Counted from the first letter of the stretch, positions 1 through 5,368 are shown. The stretch: 8,868 nt of DNA from Rickettsia typhi (GCA_945861605.1 CAMAVG010000035.1:1-8868); one strand, 5' to 3'. Numbers and translations are program-made. The notes: generated from the letters alone by a model not told the origin.

Positions 1-852
1 GAATGTCCTCAAGTTTAGAGTTTCAAACGCAAGGGCGGTTATGGCATCAATGCCGGATTTCTCAACTCCAATTGATTGCAAGAATTCAAGCCTTTCTTCA
101 TCGGATTCAATCGACGCAATATCAGCTTCAAACTTCGCACAAACAAGCACACATTTTGAGTCACTCTTCGCCGCAAAATCGCGAACGATATCAACGAATT
201 TATTTCCGTTCAAGGCATCGCCTTCTTTAACATTGCATGCGTAAAAACTTGGTTTACAAGTGATGAAATTCAGCTTTTTGAGTGTGGATAGCAGGTCTGC
301 ATCTTGAATTGTGTTAAGCATTTTGCCGGAATTTAGAACTTTAAGGGCTGGCTCCATTGCATCACAGATTTCCTTTGCGGATTTTTCCCCACCTTTTGCC
401 TTTTTTTCATGTTTTGCGACCATCTTTTCCGCTTGTTCGATATCAGAAAAGATAAGCTCCACTTCAATTGTTTCGATGTCTCGAACAGGATTAACCGAGC
501 CATCAACATGGGTAATATCGGAATCTTCAAAACAACGAACAAGGTGAATTATGGCATCAACTTCACGAATGTGCGAAAGGAATTTATTGCCAAGACCTTC
601 CCCCTTTGAGGCACCTTTCACAAGCCCTGCGATATCTGTGATTTCAAGGTAATTTGGAACAAGTTTTTGCGAATTTGCAACAACGGCAAGTTGTTTAAGA
701 ATTGGATCGTTCAATGCAACTTTTGCGGAATTTGGTTCAATTGTGCAAAAAGGATAGTTCGCGGACTGTGCGATATCCGATTTTGAAATCGCGTTAAATA
801 GCGTTGATTTTCCGATGTTTGGCAAGCCAACAATTCCACAAGTTAAACCCAT
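1..852 (-). CDS. ychF: Redox-regulated ATPase YchF (Obg family), C-terminus beyond window
   Basis: P-loop ATPase of the Obg/HAS-GTPase group; family members bind ribosomes and affect translation and stress responses in the cytosol. The translation from the ATG at 852 starts MGLTCGIVGLPNIGKST, with the Walker A/G1 at residues 9-17. The YchF signature NYPFCTIEPN is at 32-41. G3 is DIAGL at 73-77, with the hydrophobic residue (Leu) in the usual catalytic Gln position. GASKGEGLGNKFL is at 80-92. G4 is NVKE at 207-210 in place of NKxD, the change associated with ATP rather than GTP preference. The 284 codons seen cover the G domain with its helical insertion; the family is about 363 residues, so the C-terminal TGS domain lies left of the window. 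No Shine-Dalgarno is visible; the start is fixed by homology to the family N-terminus. It lies downstream of and co-directional with the 157-aa membrane protein gene, 114 bp away. Confidence 0.96.
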   Translation of the reverse strand, partial: MGLTCGIVGLPNIGKSTLFNAISKSDIAQSANYPFCTIEPNSAKVALNDPILKQLAVVANSQKLVPNYLEITDIAGLVKGASKGEGLGNKFLSHIREVDAIIHLVRCFEDSDITHVDGSVNPVRDIETIEVELIFSDIEQAEKMVAKHEKKAKGGEKSAKEICDAMEPALKVLNSGKMLNTIQDADLLSTLKKLNFITCKPSFYACNVKEGDALNGNKFVDIVRDFAAKSDSKCVLVCAKFEADIASIESDEERLEFLQSIGVEKSGIDAITALAFETLNLRTF

Positions 853-901
853 TTTTGAAAAAATATTATGTATGAACTCAAAAAGTGTTATTAAGTTTGT
901 T

Positions 902-918
902 GTCAAGTTTTTTTATGA
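902..918. repeat. 17-bp direct repeat, copy 1 (upstream of ychF)
   Basis: GTCAAGTTTTTTTATGA occurs identically here and at 1490-1506. Read on the minus strand it is an A-rich block followed by CTTGAC, a -35-like element. Both copies lie upstream of minus-strand genes (ychF and the 157-aa protein gene). They may be shared promoter elements; no well-spaced -10 box was found after either, so the function is inference. Confidence 0.6.
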
Positions 919-955
919 ATTGTTAATTTTTTTGGTATTTTGCCGAATTCATAAA
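912..955. repeat. Inverted repeat, 10-bp perfect arms
   Basis: TTTATGAATT (912-921) is the exact reverse complement of AATTCATAAA (946-955), with a 24-nt spacer. It lies between the stop of the 157-aa gene and the TTGACA-like element (906-901, minus strand) upstream of ychF. Minus-strand transcription would not give a U-tract after the stem, so it is not a canonical intrinsic terminator. It could be an operator or an mRNA stem; function unknown. Confidence 0.5.
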
Positions 956-966
956 GGTTGCATTAC

Positions 967-1440
967 CTATATTGGTTTAATGCTTGTATATGTATCGAGC
1001 ATTTCTATATCTTCCGGTTTTTTTACACTCTGAAACTGTGCGTAAACCAACTGCGATGCTTTTATGGCGATAGGGTGGTTAAAAGCCACCTGACAATTGT
1101 TCATTGTACTTCGTATTTCAAAATAACCACCGCAGTATTCCAATGTGCAGCTATCAAATGTGCAATCCCTATAACGGTAGCCATCAAGCCCAATTGTTTG
1201 CTTCATAAATTTTTTATTTTCCACCAATTTCAACTTTGGTGCGTTGTTCGTATGAAACAATATTTTGAACAGAAATGCAAAAATAAAAAATAATGCCACG
1301 CCAAGAATATACCAGCCAACCGCATTCATAATTCCAGGATTTTTTGGCGTCAAAATTGCATCACCAATTTTTGTTAGCGTGTAAGCATATATGCCACTGG
1401 CGGTGTTGCCAGATAGCCATTTTTTAATTTTTATCCACAT
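967..1440 (-). CDS. Hypothetical single-pass membrane protein with Cys-rich beta-strand motif
   Basis: A 157-residue protein that I cannot assign to a named family. It has a basic, amphipathic N-terminus (MWIKIKKWL), a strongly hydrophobic segment at about residues 41-63 that should span the membrane, and a soluble C-terminal part. That part holds DCTFDSCTLEYCGG at 92-105, where Cys93, Cys98 and Cys103 recur every five residues, plus Cys116. The spacing resembles one short turn series of a pentapeptide-like or right-handed beta-helix fold, seen in various uncharacterised bacterial proteins; this comparison is from memory. The start at 1440 is the first Met of the frame and is preceded by an A/T-rich leader with no Shine-Dalgarno. 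A 21-bp palindrome lies 9 bp upstream of the ATG. Its antisense strand is also open, but the hydrophobic segment and motif favour the minus strand. Confidence 0.75.
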   Translation of the reverse strand: MWIKIKKWLSGNTASGIYAYTLTKIGDAILTPKNPGIMNAVGWYILGVALFFIFAFLFKILFHTNNAPKLKLVENKKFMKQTIGLDGYRYRDCTFDSCTLEYCGGYFEIRSTMNNCQVAFNHPIAIKASQLVYAQFQSVKKPEDIEMLDTYTSIKPI

Positions 1441-1448
1441 TGTAATTT

Positions 1449-1469
1449 ACAATTTATTGGATAAATTGT
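1449..1469. promoter_or_regulatory. Palindrome, operator-like, in leader of the 157-aa gene
   Basis: ACAATTTAT (1449-1457) and ATAAATTGT (1461-1469) are perfect reverse complements around TGG. The left end abuts a second small palindrome, TGTAATTTACA (1441-1451), next to the minus-strand ATG at 1440. The size (9-bp arms, 3-bp centre) suits a dimeric regulator or a 5'-UTR hairpin. In AT-rich DNA such a palindrome could also arise by chance. Confidence 0.4.
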
Positions 1470-1489
1470 GTGTAATATTTTCTGCATAA

Positions 1490-1506
1490 GTCAAGTTTTT
1501 TTATGA
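1490..1506. repeat. 17-bp direct repeat, copy 2 (upstream of the 157-aa gene)
   Basis: Identical to 902-918. On the minus strand it ends in CTTGAC and continues as TTGACT (1494-1489), about 49 bp upstream of the 157-aa start codon. This is a possible -35 element with an A-tract before it. Confidence 0.6.
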
Positions 1507-1535
1507 TTAGTGGGGGAGAATTGCACTAAATTTGC

Positions 1536-1563
1536 TTGACAAGATTGATTTTGCGTGTAATAT
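1536..1563 (+). promoter_or_regulatory. Sigma70-type promoter of the 88-aa gene
   Basis: The -35 is TTGACA at 1536-1541 (perfect consensus). After a 16-bp spacer comes the -10, TAATAT, at 1558-1563. The start codon is 23 bp beyond the -10, so the leader would be about 15-20 nt and has no Shine-Dalgarno. This is the clearest promoter in the window. Confidence 0.65.
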
Positions 1564-1586
1564 ATTTATTATATTGAAAAATTTAT

Positions 1587-1853
1587 ATGCAAATCACACT
1601 GGATACCCACCGCTTCATGAAATTTCTTGAAGAAAAGAAACATTTCACACATGAACAGGCGGAGACCCTCGTTGAAGCAGCGGTTGAATATACAAACACT
1701 GTTGGAAAAGGACTTGCAACAAAGCAGGATATAATGGCACTAAAGCATGATATTACTATGGTGAAGAAGGATTTGATAATCTGGTTTGGCAGCTTTATGG
1801 TAACCTGTACGGGGATTTTGATAGCCGTTTTGCCATTGGTAATTAAGGCGTGA
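1587..1853 (+). CDS. Small coiled-coil protein with C-terminal membrane anchor (DUF1640/CCDC90-like)
   Basis: An 88-residue protein. Residues 1-25 (LDTHRFMKFLEEKKHFTHEQAETLVEA begins at residue 5) form a helical segment. A heptad-like stretch containing LATKQDIMALKHDI follows at about 43-60, and a single hydrophobic segment at about 63-86 ends the protein. This order (xDTHxFxxxLxxxGFxxxQAE, then LATKxDL, then a C-terminal membrane helix) is that of the DUF1640/CCDC90 family, whose bacterial members have no settled function; the eukaryotic relatives include the mitochondrial calcium uniporter regulator MCUR1. Assignment is by pattern and is moderate. It has its own promoter (1536-1563). The stop codon's last base is the first base of the 26-bp direct repeat. 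Without the repeat-bounded insert, nuoH would follow after roughly 65 bp. Confidence 0.75.
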   Translation: MQITLDTHRFMKFLEEKKHFTHEQAETLVEAAVEYTNTVGKGLATKQDIMALKHDITMVKKDLIIWFGSFMVTCTGILIAVLPLVIKA

Positions 1854-1878
1854 AAAGAAGTTCTTGAAATATAAAAAT
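1853..1878. repeat. 26-bp direct repeat, left copy
   Basis: A perfect 26-bp match to 2855-2880, beginning AAAAGAAGTTCTTG and ending ATATAAAAAT. It begins at the last base of the 88-aa gene's stop codon. The two copies are 1002 bp apart start to start and bound the split unknown gene. They could be the footprint of an insertion or of a recombination event. Confidence 0.9.
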
Positions 1879-1916
1879 CATCACATAGAAAATGACATCA
1901 CATTAAAAGTAGTTGT

Positions 1917-2549
1917 ATGGGTGAAATTGATAAAAGTAACTGGTATTGTATTAAATTTGATACACCAAAAAATATTACGGCACTTGAATTTTCAAGAAAA
2001 ATGAATGCGTTTCTCGAAGAAATAGATTCTTTTAACCATTCAATCGTCAATGGAATTGACGAAACTTATACAGTCGCTTCTTATGTTGAAGACTTTGAAA
2101 CCGGAAGTGTGAAATGGTGGCTTTTGGATAAGTTGCAAAAAGTAGATGACAAGGCGATAGAGAAATTTACAAATAACCCAGTAAAAACAACTATTGCAGG
2201 TATTTTAAAATTTGCCAAAATAAAAGCAATTGAAGGTTTGCAAAACAATCTAACAAAGGAAGAGAGAAAGATTAAAATTATCAACCCAATTATTGAAGAA
2301 ATAGAAAAAAGAAAATCGGATTTGCAAATAAATGAACTCTCACCCCCAATCAAATTCAACGAAGATAAAATGTTCTCTTCACTTTCAAGAATGTCAATTA
2401 TATCAAACAGTTTGGACGGTAAGGTAAGTTTTATTGAAAAATTTGAAGATAGAAAAGATAATGAAAGAGCAATTAATATAACCACGAGACTTCGAATACA
2501 CATCGGAAAACACCCAAACCGACGACACACAACAACAAGGATTTATTGA
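1917..2549 (+). CDS. Unrecognised protein, N-terminal part of a frameshifted gene
   Basis: A 210-codon frame of unknown function. About the first 190 residues look like a genuine soluble protein: a mixed N-terminal region (about 1-60) with ETYTVASYVEDFETGSVKWW near 49-68, a helical region with KLQKVDDKAIEKF, and a charged helix-rich stretch (about 110-175). The last 20 residues (RLRIHIGKHPNRRHTTTRIY) are abruptly basic and unlike the rest. From 2482 the next frame continues naturally as RDFEYTSENTQTDDTQQQGF and runs into the following ORF. The gene therefore appears to be one ~305-residue protein (1917-2832) broken by one extra base, or needing a +1 shift, somewhere in 2482-2549 and most likely near 2484-2489. 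A GS-x-K-x-W..DD pattern recalls uncharacterised bacterial proteins, but I cannot name a family. No Shine-Dalgarno precedes the ATG. Confidence 0.6.
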   Translation: MGEIDKSNWYCIKFDTPKNITALEFSRKMNAFLEEIDSFNHSIVNGIDETYTVASYVEDFETGSVKWWLLDKLQKVDDKAIEKFTNNPVKTTIAGILKFAKIKAIEGLQNNLTKEERKIKIINPIIEEIEKRKSDLQINELSPPIKFNEDKMFSSLSRMSIISNSLDGKVSFIEKFEDRKDNERAINITTRLRIHIGKHPNRRHTTTRIY

Positions 2550-2577
2550 AGGAAAGCCATACGAAGATAGGCTTATT

Positions 2578-2832
2578 TTGTTAACACAAACTGTTAATGA
2601 TGGTGGTAAGTGGGAATTTGAGGACGGGGAAAGCACAATCAAAGTTGCAATTCAAGATGAGGATTTTTTAAAGCGATATCAAAATCAAGAAGTTGCTATT
2701 TTACCAAGAACGGTGTTTAAGGTTGTAAGAAAAACAGATAAAAGAATGACAAAAGGCAAGTGGAAGAGTGAATATTATATATTAGAAGTTTTTGGTTTTG
2801 AAAAAGAGCGAGACTTATTCTCTCAACAATAA
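2578..2832 (+). CDS. C-terminal part of the same frameshifted gene
   Basis: An 84-codon frame that has only a TTG (2578) as possible start, with no ribosome binding site. The frame is open upstream back to a TAA at 2479-2481. The segment 2482-2577 reads as a smooth acidic/Gln-rich linker followed by GFIEGKPYEDRLIL, so the fragment is best seen as the tail of the preceding gene rather than an independent protein. Its content (GKWEFEDGESTIKVAIQDEDFLKRY, then VFKVVRKTDKRMTKGKWKSEYYILEVFGFEKE) predicts a compact beta-rich domain of alternating strands. No function is recognised. Whether the cell makes a full-length product by frameshifting, or the gene is decayed, cannot be decided from the sequence. 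Confidence 0.55.
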   Translation: MLTQTVNDGGKWEFEDGESTIKVAIQDEDFLKRYQNQEVAILPRTVFKVVRKTDKRMTKGKWKSEYYILEVFGFEKERDLFSQQ

Positions 2833-2854
2833 CGCAAAACAACCACCACAACCA

Positions 2855-2880
2855 AAAAGAAGTTCTTGAAATATAAAAAT
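2855..2880. repeat. 26-bp direct repeat, right copy
   Basis: Identical to 1853-1878. It lies 22 bp after the stop of the broken gene's tail and 37 bp before the nuoH start codon. In the frame of that tail, past the stop, the repeat and the DNA after it encode KFLKYKNGLFIDTKTFK. This could be coincidence or a remnant of coding sequence. Confidence 0.9.
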
Positions 2881-2917
2881 GGTTTATTCATTGATACAAA
2901 AACATTTAAACTGAAAA

Positions 2918-3892
2918 ATGCTGAACTTCATTCTGGAAAACATTCTTCAAATTGGCGTAACAATTGGTGTGTTGCTTGGTTGCGTTGCTTATTTAACCCT
3001 TTTTGAGCGCAAGGTCATTGCTGCTATGCAATTTCGGACTGGTCCTGCCGTGAATGGTCCTTTTGGTCTTTTGCAACCACTTCTTGACGGTCTCAAACTT
3101 TTGCTCAAAGAAATTGTAATTCCAAATAAGGCAGATAAATACACCTTCCTTCTTGCCCCGATGATAACATTTCTGCTAGCCCTCCTTGCTTGGGCCGTTA
3201 TTCCAATGTTTGATGGCGGAGCTTTAGCGAATTTGAACTTTGGTGTGTTATACCTCCTCGCAATTTCTTCGCTTGGAGTTTATGGAATAATCATCGCAGG
3301 TTGGGCTTCCGGTTCTAAATATCCATTTTTCGGGGCAATAAGGTCGGCAAGTCAGATGATTTCATACGAAGTTTCTCTTGGTCTGATAATCGTCTGCGTT
3401 TTGATGCTTTCCGGAAGTGCAAACATTGGCGAAATTGTCAATGCACAGAAAAATCACTGGTTAGCATTACCTTTGTTTCCACTTTTTGTGATATTCCTTA
3501 TTTCAATTTTAGCCGAAACCAATCGTCACCCCTTTGACCTTCCCGAAGCCGAAGCCGAACTTGTCGCCGGATTCAACACCGAATATTCATCAATGGGTTT
3601 TGCGGCGTTTTTCCTTGGGGAGTACGCAAACATGATAATGATGTCCGCATTTACTTCGCTTTTATTCCTTGGCGGGTGGCTTGCTCCGTGTGAATCTCTT
3701 GAATTTATTCCTCCATTTTTCTGGATGGTTATCAAAATTATTGCGGTTTTGTTCTTTTTCGTTTGGGTTAGAGCGGCACTTCCTCGTTACAGATTCGACC
3801 AGTTGATGCGTCTTGGTTGGAAAGTTTTCCTTCCAATTTCCCTGATTGGCGTTGTCGCAACTTCAACTTGGATCGTGTTTCTGAGCAATTGA
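2918..3892 (+). CDS. nuoH: NADH-quinone oxidoreductase subunit H
   Basis: Membrane subunit of respiratory complex I (ND1 homologue), which forms much of the quinone-binding chamber at the junction with the peripheral arm. It is full length at 324 residues with about eight hydrophobic segments. Family signatures occur in order: FERK (29-32), RTGPAVNGPFGLLQPL (40-55) with DGLKLLLKE following, GWASGSKYPFFGAIRS (128-143), SQMISYEVSLG (145-155), AETNRHPFDLPEAEAELVAG (199-218), FNTEYSSMGFAAFFLGEYAN (219-238), and RYRFDQLMRLGWK (290-302). All the conserved acidic and Arg positions I know from the family look intact. The ATG at 2918 gives the standard N-terminus but has no Shine-Dalgarno. Unusually, no other nuo gene is adjacent: upstream is the repeat-bounded segment, downstream the 115-aa gene. 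Its promoter may be that of the 88-aa gene or an unseen one. Confidence 0.98.
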   Translation: MLNFILENILQIGVTIGVLLGCVAYLTLFERKVIAAMQFRTGPAVNGPFGLLQPLLDGLKLLLKEIVIPNKADKYTFLLAPMITFLLALLAWAVIPMFDGGALANLNFGVLYLLAISSLGVYGIIIAGWASGSKYPFFGAIRSASQMISYEVSLGLIIVCVLMLSGSANIGEIVNAQKNHWLALPLFPLFVIFLISILAETNRHPFDLPEAEAELVAGFNTEYSSMGFAAFFLGEYANMIMMSAFTSLLFLGGWLAPCESLEFIPPFFWMVIKIIAVLFFFVWVRAALPRYRFDQLMRLGWKVFLPISLIGVVATSTWIVFLSN

Positions 3893-3907
3893 CTGCAAAA
3901 TAATTGC

Positions 3908-3936
3908 TTGACAAACTCAATATAATATGTCTTAAT
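3908..3936 (+). promoter_or_regulatory. Possible promoter for the 115-aa gene
   Basis: TTGACA (3908-3913) is followed after 17 bp by CTTAAT (3931-3936), a poor -10. A perfect TATAAT lies at 3921-3926, but only 7 bp after the -35, so it cannot pair with it. The TTGCTTGACAA context recurs at the 1531-1542 promoter (TTGCTTGACAA), which supports a real -35. The predicted leader of about 55 nt contains two alternative short stems, ACCTC/GAGGT (3944-3948/3957-3961) and AACCC/GGGTT (3949-3953/3971-3975). Confidence 0.35.
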
Positions 3937-3999
3937 GTTCTTAACCTCAACCCAAAGAGGTAAAAATTGGGGGTTTTATGAGTCAATTTTTATTACTTT

Positions 4000-4347
4000 A
4001 TGTCAGAAAACAAACACATACCAACAACGCAAGAAGTTGTAGCGGAGGTTATGAAAGAAATACAGACGCAACAGAATCAACCAAGTCTTCAATTTGGTAT
4101 GCAAATTTCGCAAAACAAGGAAACGACTTGGGACAAGATTGTTAAGTACACCATACTACCTTCGATTCCACTTATACTAATTGGCGTTATTACCGTATTT
4201 CTTAACGCATACAATGCATATAAAGATCTTAATATTGCGATTATTAAGCTTGATGGGAAATTTGACGCCATGGAGCGTCGCTACGATTCAGCAGAAAGCA
4301 AAATTAACGATCACGAACACCGTATTCGCTCATTGGAAAGGAGGTAG
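4000..4347 (+). CDS. Hypothetical membrane protein with C-terminal coiled coil
   Basis: A 115-residue protein of unrecognised family. A polar, Gln-rich N-terminus (about 1-45) is followed by one hydrophobic segment at about 51-71 (TILPSIPLILIGVITVFL), then a charged helical tail at about 78-115 with heptad-like hydrophobic spacing and many Glu/Arg/Lys residues, ending SLERR. A short single-pass protein that oligomerises through its coiled coil is the simplest reading. Some phage-related small membrane proteins look similar, but there is no phage context here. The ATG at 4000 is used because an upstream ATG at 3978 is in another frame and stops early; no Shine-Dalgarno is visible. The gene converges with the nifS-like gene: its stop (4345-4347) is separated from that gene's stop by a single base. 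Confidence 0.7.
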   Translation: MSENKHIPTTQEVVAEVMKEIQTQQNQPSLQFGMQISQNKETTWDKIVKYTILPSIPLILIGVITVFLNAYNAYKDLNIAIIKLDGKFDAMERRYDSAESKINDHEHRIRSLERR

Positions 4348-4348
4348 A

Positions 4349-5368
4349 TCACAATCCCTTCCAAACCCTGCAAAATTCATCGATCTCCCCTTCCGTGTTT
4401 GAAAGCCCAATGCTCACACGCACAACAGAGCCAACAATTTCATCGCTCAAACCCATTGCTTTCAAAGCTGGCGATTTCGAAACAACGCCCGCACTGCAAG
4501 CCGAACCAACGGAAACGCAAATGTTGTTTTGGTCGAAAATCATCAATTGTTCCGTGCTTGGAACTCCAATTTTAGCAATGCACGATGTGTTTGAAATTCG
4601 GTCGAATTCTTCACCAACCACAATTCCGCCGTTTTCACGCACGAAATCTTCCAGTTTTTGCCTCAATTTTTGTGCATGGGATTGATATTTTTCCAGATAC
4701 CCCTCGCAATTGACCATTTCAACCGCGTGTGAAAGTGCAACAATTGCCGGCAGATTATAAGTTCCGGCGTGAAGACTTTCGTTTTGAGAGCCTCCAACCA
4801 CAATTGGCGAAATTGGATAGGATTTTCTAAAAACCAAGCAGGCAATTCCATGCGGAGCGTGAATTTTGTGTCCGGAAATTGTAATTGCGTCGATTTTGCC
4901 ACTTGAAAGGTCGATTTTTCGTTTTCCTGCGAATTGGACGGCGTCTGTGTGAAGGAATTTCGTTTTTTTGAGGTTTTCGACATCATTTACAACGCCAGTA
5001 ATGTTATTTGCCCAGATAATCGACGAAAATTCGCAGTTTTCAGCGATTTCACTGCCAAAATCACTGCCATTTGGTAAATTTCGCACGGATTCGTGTTCAA
5101 AAGGCGAGCGTTGGAATTTTTTGCCACTCAATGCCAAATTGTTAGCTTCCGTGCCCGATGATGTGAAGATTATGTCGTAATTTGAGGGATTTTGGCAATT
5201 TAACGCCTTCAAAATGCGATTTTTGGCCTCCAAAAGGTGTTTTTTCGCAATTTTCCCAGATTTATGCACCGAAGAAGGGTTCAAAAAACCCAATCCATAA
5301 ATTTCGTTCATTTTCTGCAAAATCTCCGGTGCAATTTGGGTGGTTGCGTTGTGGTCAAGGTAGGTCAT
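4349..5368 (-). CDS. Cysteine desulfurase family protein (NifS-like / Spl1-like)
   Basis: PLP-dependent class V aminotransferase that should release sulfur from cysteine as an enzyme persulfide. Visible elements: YLDHNATT (3-10), SSGTEANN (70-77), the PLP-stacking His in EHESV (His92), Asp142 and Gln145 in HTDAVQ, the Schiff-base lysine in SGHKIHAPHG (Lys168), GGSQNESLHAGTYN (192-205), and the catalytic cysteine in VGSACSAG (Cys291). At 339 residues it is shorter than IscS (about 404), mainly through a shortened stretch after EHESV and the lack of the IscS C-terminal tail. A second NifS-like desulfurase beside IscS is known in Rickettsia (annotated Spl1); its acceptor is uncertain. The ATG at 5368 overlaps the TGA of the upstream membrane protein gene (ATGA), indicating translational coupling. 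An A8 run covers the junction and ends in the A of this ATG. Confidence 0.93.
   Translation of the reverse strand: MTYLDHNATTQIAPEILQKMNEIYGLGFLNPSSVHKSGKIAKKHLLEAKNRILKALNCQNPSNYDIIFTSSGTEANNLALSGKKFQRSPFEHESVRNLPNGSDFGSEIAENCEFSSIIWANNITGVVNDVENLKKTKFLHTDAVQFAGKRKIDLSSGKIDAITISGHKIHAPHGIACLVFRKSYPISPIVVGGSQNESLHAGTYNLPAIVALSHAVEMVNCEGYLEKYQSHAQKLRQKLEDFVRENGGIVVGEEFDRISNTSCIAKIGVPSTEQLMIFDQNNICVSVGSACSAGVVSKSPALKAMGLSDEIVGSVVRVSIGLSNTEGEIDEFCRVWKGL

Larger units (their letters stand above)
1879..2854 (+). mobile_element. Possible inserted segment bounded by 26-bp direct repeats
   Basis: The DNA between the repeats holds only one gene, broken by a frameshift, and separates the 88-aa gene from nuoH. 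Removing one repeat plus this segment would leave a compact 88-aa gene-nuoH junction. There is no transposase and no terminal inverted repeat next to the direct repeats, so this is not a recognisable insertion sequence. A non-autonomous cargo, an illegitimate-recombination insert or a site-specific integration are all possible; insertion itself is inference. Confidence 0.35.

Noticed and set aside
912..955. Inverted repeat as an intrinsic terminator of the 157-aa gene
   Set aside because: In the minus direction the stem is AT-rich and is followed by an A-tract, not a U-tract.
958..1293. Plus-strand 111-codon frame opposite the 157-aa membrane protein gene
   Set aside because: Cys/His/Phe-rich composition typical of an antisense frame. 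The minus strand has a clear membrane segment and regular motif.
2081..2530. Minus-strand 149-codon frame with hydrophobic stretches, antisense to the split unknown gene
   Set aside because: It is antisense to the plus-strand frame, which has better amino-acid composition and continues into a sensible C-terminal domain. The apparent hydrophobicity comes from reverse-complemented Lys/Glu-rich codons.
1879..2854. Insertion sequence or transposon with transposase
   Set aside because: No transposase-like protein, DDE motif or terminal inverted repeats are visible; only the direct repeats support mobility.
3921..3926. Perfect TATAAT as a -10 box paired with TTGACA at 3908
   Set aside because: Spacing is only 7 bp; no suitable -35 lies 16-18 bp upstream of TATAAT. 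Only the weaker 17-bp-spaced CTTAAT is kept as a possibility.
3978..4000. ATG at 3978 with upstream AGAGG and GGGGG as a start for a short ORF
   Set aside because: The frame closes after about 55 codons and overlaps the better 115-aa frame; the purine tract is too far from or poorly spaced to the ATG at 4000.
4663..4986. Minus-strand 107-codon frame inside the nifS-like gene
   Set aside because: Overlaps a gene with intact catalytic motifs in another frame; no independent start or recognisable product.
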